Below are positions 34,758 to 43,060 of a stretch of DNA of 64,000 nt, piece after piece. Under the pieces are notes generated by a model, which worked only from the letters and a program-made list of their open reading frames with translations, did not search any database and was not told where the DNA came from. Position 1 is the first letter of the stretch, and every line of letters starts with the position of its first letter. Position numbers and translations under genes: made by a program. This DNA comes from Marinomonas primoryensis (lineage in GTDB: Bacteria > Pseudomonadota > Gammaproteobacteria > Pseudomonadales > Marinomonadaceae). The stretch spans positions 482,001 through 546,000 of the forward strand of contig NZ_CP054301.1 in the NCBI RefSeq assembly GCF_013372285.1, written 5' to 3'.

Positions 34758-36410
34758 CTATTTCTGGCTCTCTAGAAAAGACACATCCATGTAAGGTTGT
34801 GTGTCCAGTAGATGTTGTAGTGCTTCTACATCAATCGCTTTGGAATACAACCAGCCTTGCCCAATGGCGTTGGGTGAGTGCTGAAGTACGTAACGGGCTT
34901 CTTCAACGGACTCTATGCCTTCAAATACAAGCGCTACATTTAAGTTACCTACCAATTGAAATATGCCGTTTAAGGCGATTTGGCTGACGGTCTGTGTTCC
35001 TATTGATTGGACGAACATTTTATCTATTTTAATTTCATTTGGCTCAAATGTGGTTAGCCAAGACAAGTTGGAAAAGCCAGTGCCAAAATCATCCAATGAG
35101 ATTTGGTAACCTTTGCGTAAAAAGTGCTTTGTGGCTCTTTTCAATACGTTATTTTCGGCCGCAGAGCGTTCTGTCACTTCAAAGATGATTTGTTCGGCGT
35201 TTATGCCATTTTTTTTGACATGATTGTCGACGAAATTCAGAAAGCTTTGGTCCGATAAGTCTTGTACCGAGAGGTTTATACTGAGCAGAAAAGTAGGATC
35301 GTTTTTTAAAAAAGAACCTATTTCTTTTAGGTTTTTTACAATCAATTTTTTGGTTAATGGCGTAATCAGCTGATTCGCTTCGGCGCAATGAATAAATACG
35401 TCAGGAGATACGCTCCCCAATTCTTTGTCGTCCCATCTAGCGAGCGCTTCTACGCCAATAATTTTGCCTGTTTTGAGATGTATTTTAGGCTGATATAGAG
35501 AATAGATTTCATCCGTTTTAATCGCGTATTTTAGGCGGTAAATTAAGGTGCGTCGGTTTGACTTGAACAGTCTGACACCAAAAGAAAGAACGACACCAGC
35601 TAAAATGCCAGAGATGATTATTTTCAACCATTCAATAATATTCATGTCATAAATCCCTATCCTTGTGTCTATTCCCGTGACACAAAATTCATAATGCGGA
35701 GGACAGGAGGTAGAAACTAAAAAGTTATTGGGAATAGGTAACCATAAATGCTGTTTTGGCGGCGAAGTGATAACACTTTGCGCTTGCTGATAAGTGATGT
35801 CATCAAAGAGATGATGAATCTTTTTTTCAGTGGGAGTGTAAAGCACTCCGCCTATTTTTTGTGAGTGCCGACTTATGTCTAAAAAAGTCGTTGGTGAAGA
35901 AACGGCAAACGAATGGCCTATGTTAAAAATAGAGCGTTGTTGGTTAGCCGAAAAAAAGCCACTTACTTCTGTCCATGATTTTTGAAAACTGCTGTCTTGA
36001 ATGCTTTTATTGGGGAGTTTTTTTGGTTCAGATAAGACGCCCCATAACACGCTGCAGGTGACTTCATCAGCGGAAGATATTCGACCTATATCATTAACAT
36101 AAGGGTAGTTGGCTAGAATGTCACGCAGCATGTTGATGTCTTCAGGAGAACAGCTAGCGGCTTTGCTCTGGTTGGCCAGTGTTAAGCTGGTTTTCAATTG
36201 AAAAACAGACTGTTGCGTTCGATCCGTTATTTTTTTAACGTAGGATTCTAGCTTCTTTTTTTCAGCCGTTAACGCGCTCCAATGATGGATGTAAAGACTA
36301 AAGCACAAAGTAAATAGAACGAAAAAAAGTAGGTTCTTCCACGAAGGTAAAACAAGAGCGGATAGAATCATGTCCAATATGATAGTTTTTTTCCTAACAT
36401 ATTTTAACAT
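34758..36410 (-). CDS. CSS-motif EAL-domain c-di-GMP phosphodiesterase
   Basis: A 550-residue membrane enzyme. TM1 is at about 22-40; a periplasmic CSS-type domain (about 42-260) has paired cysteines in AASCSPEDINMLRDIL and TCSVLWG; TM2 is at about 263-285 (IIISGILAGVVLSFGVRLF). The cytoplasmic EAL domain (about 300-540) keeps the catalytic set: GVEALARW, SINLSVQDLS, IIFEVTERSA, SLDDFGTGFSNLSW, EIKIDKMFVQ, FEGIESVEEA and GQGWLYSKA. It should hydrolyse c-di-GMP, with activity likely tuned by periplasmic redox state acting on the disulfide, as known for this family in E. coli. Confidence 0.9.
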   Translation of the reverse strand: MLKYVRKKTIILDMILSALVLPSWKNLLFFVLFTLCFSLYIHHWSALTAEKKKLESYVKKITDRTQQSVFQLKTSLTLANQSKAASCSPEDINMLRDILANYPYVNDIGRISSADEVTCSVLWGVLSEPKKLPNKSIQDSSFQKSWTEVSGFFSANQQRSIFNIGHSFAVSSPTTFLDISRHSQKIGGVLYTPTEKKIHHLFDDITYQQAQSVITSPPKQHLWLPIPNNFLVSTSCPPHYEFCVTGIDTRIGIYDMNIIEWLKIIISGILAGVVLSFGVRLFKSNRRTLIYRLKYAIKTDEIYSLYQPKIHLKTGKIIGVEALARWDDKELGSVSPDVFIHCAEANQLITPLTKKLIVKNLKEIGSFLKNDPTFLLSINLSVQDLSDQSFLNFVDNHVKKNGINAEQIIFEVTERSAAENNVLKRATKHFLRKGYQISLDDFGTGFSNLSWLTTFEPNEIKIDKMFVQSIGTQTVSQIALNGIFQLVGNLNVALVFEGIESVEEARYVLQHSPNAIGQGWLYSKAIDVEALQHLLDTQPYMDVSFLESQK

Positions 36411-36767
36411 CGTGGTTTCCTCAAACGGGTATGTCTAGATATTTTTAAAAGCACTTAACTCATCATCTTTTAGAGTGAGTTAATGATAAAGCGAAAAGCA
36501 ATTTGAATTTGTAATGTTTTAGATGTTTTCTGTATATAGACGGCAAACTAGCTCACGTTTTCAAGTTAAAAAGGGCAAAGTATCACTAGTGGATAGAAAC
36601 ATGTTTATTTACCTTAGCATTTGGATAAAAACGTCACCCAATGATGACGTTTTGGACAGTATCGACACTCCTTTAGATTATGCCTTAGTTGGCGATTTTT
36701 AAGACTGGTATCTGAGTCTGGCTACACTTTAAAGTATTACGCTATTTAACGGATTTCATCATTCAGA
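36411..36767. other. Intergenic region with the EAL promoter and the nfsA-like terminator
   Basis: 357 bp without a gene. A hairpin (about 36626-36655) is the terminator of the nitroreductase gene read from the right. The left part must hold the promoter of the EAL gene. Nothing else was recognised. Confidence 0.5.
36626..36655 (-). terminator. Terminator of the NfsA-like gene
   Basis: AAAACGTCA pairs with TGACGTTTT around an 8-base loop. On the minus strand it is followed by a T-run. Confidence 0.7.
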
Positions 36768-37505
36768 TTAACGTTTTAAGAAACCTTGATCCTGTAGAAA
36801 GCTTAGCATATGTTCGCGTTTCTTTTTCTGTACGGCCGCGGCGGTTTGTTCTGACCAATTACTCATTTTTTGATTGTTACCTCTACTTTGATAGTAGACT
36901 TGCATTTGAGCGTCGTAGGTTTTTACATCGTCTGCGCAACGGCTGCTGTCGTAGCTGTCTTTGTGGAGAATAACATCCACGGGCAAGCGTGGTTTTAAAT
37001 CAGGCTGCGTGTCTGGATAGCCAAGGCAAAGCCCAAAAACAGGATAGACCTGCTTAGGTAAGTGTAATAGCTCGGCCACTTGTGCTGGATCGTTACGAAT
37101 GCCGCCAATGAATACCGCGCCTAGGCCGACAGACTCGGCTCCTAGCATCAGGTTTTGCGCCATAAATGTCGCATCTGTTGTCGCCGCAATGAAATGCTCT
37201 GCGTTGCCTTCTAATTCCCCTAATCCTTGTTCTAAACTGCACAGTTCAACACGAGTAAGGTCGGCGCAAATGATGAGAAATTCTGCTGCGGATTCCACCC
37301 ATTTTTGACCACCTGCGAGGGCGGCGATTTTTGCACGGTTTTCTTTGTTGATGACTTGAACAATGGAGTACGCCTGAATAAAGCTAGACGATGCAGCACC
37401 TTGTGCACATTGAATAAGTTGCTTGAGCAAAGCGTCATCAATGGTTTTGTCTGTGTACTGACGAATGGATTTGTGTGTGCTTTGTGCTTGAAGAATGGCG
37501 TTCAT
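36768..37505 (-). CDS. NADPH nitroreductase/flavin reductase (NfsA-like)
   Basis: A 245-residue FMN enzyme of the NfsA/Frp type. Visible segments are THKSIRQYTDKTIDDALLKQ, CAQGAASSSFIQAYSIVQV, LAGGQKWVESAAEFLIICAD, FMAQNLMLGAESVGLGAVFI, GGIRNDPAQVAELL and FGLCLGYPDTQPDLKPRLP. NfsA enzymes reduce nitro compounds and quinones using NADPH. It is a single gene with its own terminator. It differs in family from the NfsB-like gene at 31266, so the two are not recent duplicates. Confidence 0.9.
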   Translation of the reverse strand: MNAILQAQSTHKSIRQYTDKTIDDALLKQLIQCAQGAASSSFIQAYSIVQVINKENRAKIAALAGGQKWVESAAEFLIICADLTRVELCSLEQGLGELEGNAEHFIAATTDATFMAQNLMLGAESVGLGAVFIGGIRNDPAQVAELLHLPKQVYPVFGLCLGYPDTQPDLKPRLPVDVILHKDSYDSSRCADDVKTYDAQMQVYYQSRGNNQKMSNWSEQTAAAVQKKKREHMLSFLQDQGFLKR

Positions 37506-37675
37506 GATAAATCGCTTTTGAAAATTGAATGTGTAGATAGTAGAGGCTTAGTGACGATGGGTCAAAATGGATTAATGGAAAGTGTGAGTGACGGTGTAAA
37601 GGCTAAACTCTGTACAAAATGCTTTTTAACGTGTTGTTTTATAAACTTAATAGAGCATTGTATGAGATAACGTTG

Positions 37676-37714
37676 AAAAAGTAAGGCAAAGGGGGCTCCA
37701 TTACCTTACTTTTT
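37676..37714 (-). terminator. Terminator of the aryl polyene operon
   Basis: AAAAAGTAAGG and CCTTACTTTTT form an 11-bp stem just after the last operon gene. On the minus strand it ends in a T-run. Confidence 0.8.
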
Positions 37715-37720
37715 TAGGTT

Positions 37721-38950
37721 TTAGTGTTGGTAGCGTTTGAAGATCAAGGACGTATTGATTCCACCAAAAGCAAAGTTATTACTCATCACATAATCCGTTT
37801 CTATCTCACGGCCTTCAGTCATAATGTAATCTAAATCACCGCACTGCGGATCAAGGGTGGTTAGATTTACAGTAGGACAAAACCAATTATTCCTCATCAT
37901 TTCGATGGAGCACCAAGCCTCTAATGCACCGCAAGCCCCTAAGGTATGTCCGGTATAACTTTTTAATGAACTAATCGGGACTTTATTACCCATGATGTTT
38001 GCTGTGGCATGACTTTCGGCAATGTCTCCGCGATCGGTGGCGGTCCCATGGGCGTTAATATAACCAATATCTGCCGCTTCTATTTTCGCATCGGTCAAAG
38101 ACAAGCGAATGGCTTCTTGCATGGTGTTAGCATTGGGTTGAGTGACATGGGTTCCATCGGAGTTCGTGCCAAACCCAACGATCTCCGCATAAATATTAGC
38201 CCCTCTGGCTTTAGCATGCTCTAGCTCTTCAAGAATTAAGGAGCAACCACCTTCACCGATAACCAAACCGTCGCGATTTTTATCAAAAGGACTAGGGCTT
38301 AAATGAGGGGTGTCGTTTTTGACACTTGTCGCAAAGAGGGTGTCGAAAACTGCAGATTCGGTGGCGCACAAGCCTTCGCTACCACCCGCCACCATGGCTG
38401 TTTGCATTCCGTATTTAATCGCTTCATAAGCATAACCAATGCCTTGGCTACCGGAAGTGCAGGCGCTAGAGGTGGTGAAAACTCGACCCTGTAGACCAAA
38501 GAAAACTCCAATATTGACGGGGGCAGTATGAGCCATCATTTTTATATAAGAATTAGCGTTTAAGCCATCGGTTGAGTTCTTGGTTAGCATATTACCAAAA
38601 TCAATGTAGGAGATTGAGTCTCCTGCGGAAGAGCCATAAGCCACCCCCATTTGACCACTGCTAAGCAAAGGGGAATTGAGCAACCCTGCGTCTTCTAGCG
38701 CTCGTTCGGTACTACAGACGGCAAACTGAGCAACCCGCCCCATACTGCGTAAGGTTTTACGTGAGTAATGTTTTGGCAAGGTAAAGTCGGTAACCGGCGC
38801 CGCTAGACGTGTATTTAACCCATCGTATTTATCCCAGTCATCCATGCGTTTGATGCCAGTCTTATAGCTTTTTAAATGACGATAGATGGTATCCCAATCA
38901 TTGCCAATGGGGGAGAATCCCGCTATTCCAGTGACGACTACTCGTTTCAT
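37721..38950 (-). CDS. apeR: Ketosynthase of the aryl polyene cluster (ApeR-like, FabF type)
   Basis: A 409-residue beta-ketoacyl-ACP synthase with a full catalytic triad: Cys in VFTTSSACTSGSQGIGYAYE, His in NAHGTATDRGDIAE and His in SLKSYTGHTLGACGALEAW. The C-terminal NNFAFGGINTSLIF glycine-rich loop is intact. It would elongate the polyene chain by malonyl-ACP condensation. It is the last gene of the operon and shares one base with the ketoreductase gene. Letters used here follow the apeA-apeR nomenclature of E. coli/Xenorhabdus clusters, assigned by family plus gene order. Confidence 0.85.
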   Translation of the reverse strand: MKRVVVTGIAGFSPIGNDWDTIYRHLKSYKTGIKRMDDWDKYDGLNTRLAAPVTDFTLPKHYSRKTLRSMGRVAQFAVCSTERALEDAGLLNSPLLSSGQMGVAYGSSAGDSISYIDFGNMLTKNSTDGLNANSYIKMMAHTAPVNIGVFFGLQGRVFTTSSACTSGSQGIGYAYEAIKYGMQTAMVAGGSEGLCATESAVFDTLFATSVKNDTPHLSPSPFDKNRDGLVIGEGGCSLILEELEHAKARGANIYAEIVGFGTNSDGTHVTQPNANTMQEAIRLSLTDAKIEAADIGYINAHGTATDRGDIAESHATANIMGNKVPISSLKSYTGHTLGACGALEAWCSIEMMRNNWFCPTVNLTTLDPQCGDLDYIMTEGREIETDYVMSNNFAFGGINTSLIFKRYQH

Positions 38951-39684
38951 TAAAACATTCCCCCATTAACAGAAATGACCTGACGCGTTATGTAGCCTGC
39001 ATCTTCAGACATTAAAAAACTAACGGTCCCCGCAACTTCACTGGTACTGCCAGCTCGTTGCATGGGCACCATTTTCAGTGCTTCTTCTAAAGGTAAGTGT
39101 TCAGTCATGTCTGTTTCGATAATGCCGGGAGCAACACAATTTACCGTGATTTTACGTTTTGCTAATTCTATTGATAGCGCTTTTGTTGCACCAATAATGC
39201 CTGCTTTAGCGGCACTGTAGTTCACTTGTCCACGATTCCCCATGACACCTGAAACGGATGACATGGTGACGATGCGGCCTGGTTTTCGGCGGCGAATCAT
39301 CGGCATGATGACAGGGTGCAGGACATTATAAAAACCATCAAGGTTGGTTCTTAGTACTTCATCCCACTCTTCCCCAGGCATGGCTGGAAACGCGTTATCA
39401 CGAGCGATTCCGGCGTTGCAAACCACGCCAAAGTAAGCACCAAAATCCTCCATATCTTGTTCTAAAATGGTACAGGCTTGCACTCTATCGGTTAAATCAA
39501 ACTGTAAGATGCGAACATCCTTTCCGAATGCTCTGACTTGTTCTGCAACGGCTTCTGCTTCTTCCATTCTAGAGCGGCAATGCAGTACGATATCGTAGCC
39601 ATCTTTCGCTAATCGAAGAGCAATGGCTTTGCCAATTCCTCGGCTTGACCCAGTAATTAATATTGTCTTATTCACGCTGTGCAT
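38950..39684 (-). CDS. apeQ: 3-ketoacyl-ACP reductase of the aryl polyene cluster (ApeQ-like, FabG type)
   Basis: A 244-residue short-chain dehydrogenase. The cofactor loop is ILITGSSRGIGKAIALRLAK. The catalytic residues are Ser in TMSSVSGVMGNRG and Tyr-Lys in VNYSAAKAGIIGATKAL, with NAGIARDNAF and CVAPGIIETDM typical of FabG. It reduces the keto group after each condensation so that the dehydratase can create the double bond. It overlaps the upstream dehydratase gene by 17 bp. Confidence 0.88.
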   Translation of the reverse strand: MHSVNKTILITGSSRGIGKAIALRLAKDGYDIVLHCRSRMEEAEAVAEQVRAFGKDVRILQFDLTDRVQACTILEQDMEDFGAYFGVVCNAGIARDNAFPAMPGEEWDEVLRTNLDGFYNVLHPVIMPMIRRRKPGRIVTMSSVSGVMGNRGQVNYSAAKAGIIGATKALSIELAKRKITVNCVAPGIIETDMTEHLPLEEALKMVPMQRAGSTSEVAGTVSFLMSEDAGYITRQVISVNGGMF

Positions 39685-40126
39685 CCTTTAAAAATTCTTC
39701 AGCATTTTCTGGCTGAAACACATTTAATCGCGCTGACGCATCACAGTCATCGGTGCTGTGTAATATGCAATCAAAAGCGCTTAATCCATTTTCAGCTTGT
39801 AGGTTTTTACTGACGGTAATCGTTAATATTGAACCAATAGAAAAGTATTCTTTGGTGCAAATGTATTTTCTCGTTCCCAGTAGAAAGCCGAGTTTCGGTG
39901 CGCCACCATGAAGACGTTCTTGTAAACCCGCATACGCGGCGATGGCTTGTGCCAAATATTCTAAACCCACCCAAGCGGGTACACCGTGTTCATCAGAAAA
40001 CATGGAATCCGTTTTAATCTCAACGTCAGCAGACAACCAATCATCGCCATAATCTAGTATTCTGGTTAAGAGACTCATTTTGCCAGAGTGAGGCACCAAT
40101 TCTGCGACGCTGTAATCCGATGCCAT
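39668..40126 (-). CDS. apeP: Hotdog-fold 3-hydroxyacyl-ACP dehydratase (ApeP-like)
   Basis: A 152-residue hotdog protein. The likely catalytic His is in ELVPHSGKMSLLTRILDYG, and the hotdog helix reads GVPAWVGLEYLAQAIAAYAG. In the characterised aryl polyene system ApeP works as a complex with ApeI. Here the ApeI-type domain is fused to the ligase (48062-49759). It would dehydrate the hydroxyacyl-ACP intermediate to the trans-enoyl form that accumulates as the polyene. It shares one base with the upstream ketosynthase gene. Confidence 0.82.
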   Translation of the reverse strand: MASDYSVAELVPHSGKMSLLTRILDYGDDWLSADVEIKTDSMFSDEHGVPAWVGLEYLAQAIAAYAGLQERLHGGAPKLGFLLGTRKYICTKEYFSIGSILTITVSKNLQAENGLSAFDCILHSTDDCDASARLNVFQPENAEEFLKDAQRE

Positions 40127-41292
40127 TATACTTTCCTCAAAATAAGCGAAATGTTATTTCCACCAAAGGCAAAAGAGTTACTTAACGCGTACTGTAAGGT
40201 GCAATTTTGCTCTCCTTCACTCAAACCAATGCTAGGTAAACTATCATCGTGACAACCATCCCAGAGATGTTTAGGAATGAATCCCTCTTTTAGGGCGAGC
40301 CAGCAAATAGCGGCTTCGAGTGCGCCAGCGGCACCTAAGGTATGACCTGTAAAAGGCTTGGTTGAACTGCAAGGGGTATTATTACCAAAAACTTCAGCGA
40401 CCGCTTTCGCTTCCATTTGATCATTCAGTTGCGTTGCTGTGCCGTGAAGATTTAAATAATGTATTTTATCTGGGGTGATATTGGCGTCTTTTAATGCCGC
40501 CGTCATGCAGCGGATTGCGCCTTGTCCTGATGGGTCTGGTGCTGAAATATGATGAGCATCGGAACTTTCTCCAACCCCCACTAATTCAATATCACTTTTG
40601 TCTTTAGATATAATAAACAAGGCGGCAGCTTCGCCGATATTAATTCCTTTTCGGTTCACGCTGAAGGGATTGCATTGCTCCTCGCTTATCGCCTCCAAAG
40701 AAGAAAAACCCTGCACTGTCAATTTGCATAGCGTATCAACACCGCCAGCAATAACGGCATCACAAACACCGGAACGAATAAGTCGACGGGCAGACGCTAG
40801 CGCTTTTGCACCAGAAGAACAGGCGGTAGAGACGCCAAAAACAGGGCCGCATACACCAAGAGCAGCTCCCAAAAACGAGGCAGGTGCGCCCATCTCCTGT
40901 TTGCCGTAATGATAAGAATCAGGCAATGCACCTGATTGGGCGTTTATGTGCATATCGTGTTCGTTATCACTAATACCAGAAGTCGAGGTTCCGATGACAA
41001 TACCAATTCGTTCCTTTCCAAATGTCGAAATTAAGGCTTGGATATCCGGCAGTATTGATTGTGCTGCCGTCCAAGCCAATTGGTTATTTCGGCTATGCCA
41101 TTTTTGGTCATCAAGAGGGATTGGCGCCAACGCTTCTTGTACTAAGGCTATGGGCAGAGCGTTTCCTGCTGAATGGTATTTTTGAGAAAACGCCAGCTTA
41201 GGGAGACCACTAAGCAGGCGATTTTTCACGTCACTTGTATCAGCGCCTAGGGCACTGATCATCGACATTGAGTTTAAAAAACAACGAGTCAA
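40126..41292 (-). CDS. apeO: Ketosynthase of the aryl polyene cluster (ApeO-like, FabB type)
   Basis: A 388-residue ketosynthase with Cys in FGVSTACSSGAKALASARRL, His in LNLHGTATQLNDQM and His in SSTKPFTGHTLGAAGALEA; the end has NSFAFGGNNISLIL. In the Xenorhabdus system ApeO pairs with the small ApeC protein as a ketosynthase/chain-length-factor heterodimer, and an ApeC-like gene is present here at 51595. The gene overlaps its upstream lipoprotein neighbour by 4 bp. Confidence 0.85.
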   Translation of the reverse strand: MTRCFLNSMSMISALGADTSDVKNRLLSGLPKLAFSQKYHSAGNALPIALVQEALAPIPLDDQKWHSRNNQLAWTAAQSILPDIQALISTFGKERIGIVIGTSTSGISDNEHDMHINAQSGALPDSYHYGKQEMGAPASFLGAALGVCGPVFGVSTACSSGAKALASARRLIRSGVCDAVIAGGVDTLCKLTVQGFSSLEAISEEQCNPFSVNRKGINIGEAAALFIISKDKSDIELVGVGESSDAHHISAPDPSGQGAIRCMTAALKDANITPDKIHYLNLHGTATQLNDQMEAKAVAEVFGNNTPCSSTKPFTGHTLGAAGALEAAICWLALKEGFIPKHLWDGCHDDSLPSIGLSEGEQNCTLQYALSNSFAFGGNNISLILRKV

Positions 41293-41843
41293 AGTGGGAG
41301 AACCTCTTGGTCGAATGTATGAATATCTACATTATAATGATCGCCATGGTGAATAATGGACACGTTTTCACCTTCTATCTTCACTTCCAATAACAAGGTT
41401 TTTTTGTAATATAAATTTCGCGTATTCGTCGTTATTTCCACTTGCCATCCTTGTGACTCTGGATAGCCTAATTTGATGTTTGATTCAGGCCAAAAAGTAA
41501 ATTGGATCATGGCGAGAATGTCTTTGCTGGGTAAGGCTATACCGGACTCGTTTTTTTCTTCAAAACCATTTTCATCATGAACTAAATAGAGAAAAATTTG
41601 CCCTGTAGGTAATAGCGCAACAAGCTTTGTTTCCTGTGCCGAAAAGCGTGTGACGGCAAGAAATTGTTTTGCTTGTGTGTATTTTTTCAATGTTACTTTT
41701 TGTTTTAGAACTTGTGTATTAGCCCCCTTAATCGGTGTTAGTAAGATTAAGCCGTCAATAGGTTTTTCAGCCGTAGGAACTACACTACAGCCAGTCAAAA
41801 CGACTAGGCTCAATAATAAAAAAATTCTGATTAAGTACGGCAT
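41289..41843 (-). CDS. DUF3261-type lipoprotein of the aryl polyene cluster
   Basis: A 184-residue protein with a lipoprotein signal peptide (MPYLIRIFLLLSLVVLTGCS, lipobox LTGC). The rest is a beta-rich soluble domain. DUF3261 lipoproteins are commonly encoded in aryl polyene clusters. By position, with LolA-like and MMPL proteins, it probably helps move the lipid-linked pigment to the outer membrane. It starts 13 bp inside the end of the flavoprotein gene and overlaps apeO by 4 bp. Confidence 0.78.
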   Translation of the reverse strand: MPYLIRIFLLLSLVVLTGCSVVPTAEKPIDGLILLTPIKGANTQVLKQKVTLKKYTQAKQFLAVTRFSAQETKLVALLPTGQIFLYLVHDENGFEEKNESGIALPSKDILAMIQFTFWPESNIKLGYPESQGWQVEITTNTRNLYYKKTLLLEVKIEGENVSIIHHGDHYNVDIHTFDQEVLPL

Positions 41844-43060
41844 AATTCGGCGAGTACCTTTAGTCGATTAGGGTCTTTTACGTAAGGGTTCTTTTTGTCC
41901 CAAGCATAACCGGCTAATACTGAGCTGATCATTTTTTTGATTTGAATCGACTTATCCTCAGCGAAAATAACATCCTGCAAAGTACCATCGTACCAACCGT
42001 CAACGAATGCTCTAAAGGTATTTACGCCTTGTTTTAATGGTTGGGCGTATTCCGTCTCCCAATCTACGGGGAGGCCTTTTAATTGTTTATCTAGCACGTG
42101 CGTTGCTAAGTCGGCAGATTTTAATGCGATGGTCACGCCAGAAGAAAAAACAGGATCAAGGAATTCCCCTGCATTGCCTAATAAAGCAAATTTATCACCA
42201 TACAAATGGGTTACATCGCAGGAATAACCGTCCATTTTTCTCACATCGGTGTCAAATTTTGCCTTTTCAAGGAATGCATTCATGGTTGTTGTTTTTGAAA
42301 TGTACTGATGTAATAAGTCGTGATTACTTATTTGATTTTGTTCGTAAATTTCTCTTGGTAAGATAACGCCAACGGATGCTCTGCCATCGCTAAAAGGTAT
42401 TAGCCAATACCAAATTTGGTTGTTTTCAGGGCAGACAGAAATCAATATTTTATCACGATCGTATTCTGAATGGTTGATACCGTCTTCAATATGCGTAAAG
42501 AGGGAAACACGGGGAGATAAAGTGGACTCTTTTTCTAATCCCAGAAGTTTTGGTAAAACGCGCCCGAAGCCACTGGCATCTAATATAAATTTAGCTTCTA
42601 CCTGATAAGTATTGTCTTCAGAAATAACATCGAGTTGTACTTGATCCCTCATATCTTTGTAGGCAACCACGTCGTGACCATAACGTATTTCTACTCCTTT
42701 TTCTGCTGCACAATCAGCCAGTACCTTATCAAACTGGGCGCGTTGAACTTGATAAGTTGTGCCCCAGCCGGTCGAGAATTTCTCTCTGAAATCAAAAGAA
42801 CTGTACTGGTTATTCGTTGCAAAGGCGGCTCCGTTTTTGTATTGGAACCCCGCCTCAACCACTGCTTGAAGCATTCCCGCAGATTCTAGAATCTCCATGC
42901 ATTGAGGTAATAAACTTTCGCCAATTGAAAAGCGAGGGAAATGTTGTTTTTCTAATACTAATACTCGATAACCTTTTTCCGATAATATTGATGAAGCTAC
43001 CGCACCGGATGGGCCAGCTCCAATCACTACCACATCATAACAACGTCGTGGTTTTTCCAT
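41831..43060 (-). CDS. Flavin-dependent oxidoreductase, tryptophan-halogenase-like
   Basis: A 409-residue FAD enzyme of the p-hydroxybenzoate hydroxylase/halogenase fold. The dinucleotide motif is VVVIGAGPSGAVASSILSEK, the halogenase-type signature is PRFSIGESLLPQCMEIL, and a W-x-W-x-I-P-like element is present as IWYWLIPFSDGRASVG. LLGNAGEFLDPVFSSGVTIAL is the FAD/ribityl segment. Similar enzymes are regular members of aryl polyene clusters, including ones whose pigment carries no halogen, so hydroxylation or another oxidation is as possible as halogenation. It starts immediately after the MMPL stop. Confidence 0.8.
   Translation of the reverse strand: MEKPRRCYDVVVIGAGPSGAVASSILSEKGYRVLVLEKQHFPRFSIGESLLPQCMEILESAGMLQAVVEAGFQYKNGAAFATNNQYSSFDFREKFSTGWGTTYQVQRAQFDKVLADCAAEKGVEIRYGHDVVAYKDMRDQVQLDVISEDNTYQVEAKFILDASGFGRVLPKLLGLEKESTLSPRVSLFTHIEDGINHSEYDRDKILISVCPENNQIWYWLIPFSDGRASVGVILPREIYEQNQISNHDLLHQYISKTTTMNAFLEKAKFDTDVRKMDGYSCDVTHLYGDKFALLGNAGEFLDPVFSSGVTIALKSADLATHVLDKQLKGLPVDWETEYAQPLKQGVNTFRAFVDGWYDGTLQDVIFAEDKSIQIKKMISSVLAGYAWDKKNPYVKDPNRLKVLAELCRT

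Noticed and set aside
37305..37670. 121-residue plus-strand protein
   Set aside because: Largely antisense to the NfsA-like gene; composition fits a shadow frame.
40598..41185. Plus-strand open frames within the apeO-like gene
   Set aside because: Antisense to a well-conserved ketosynthase; no family similarity.
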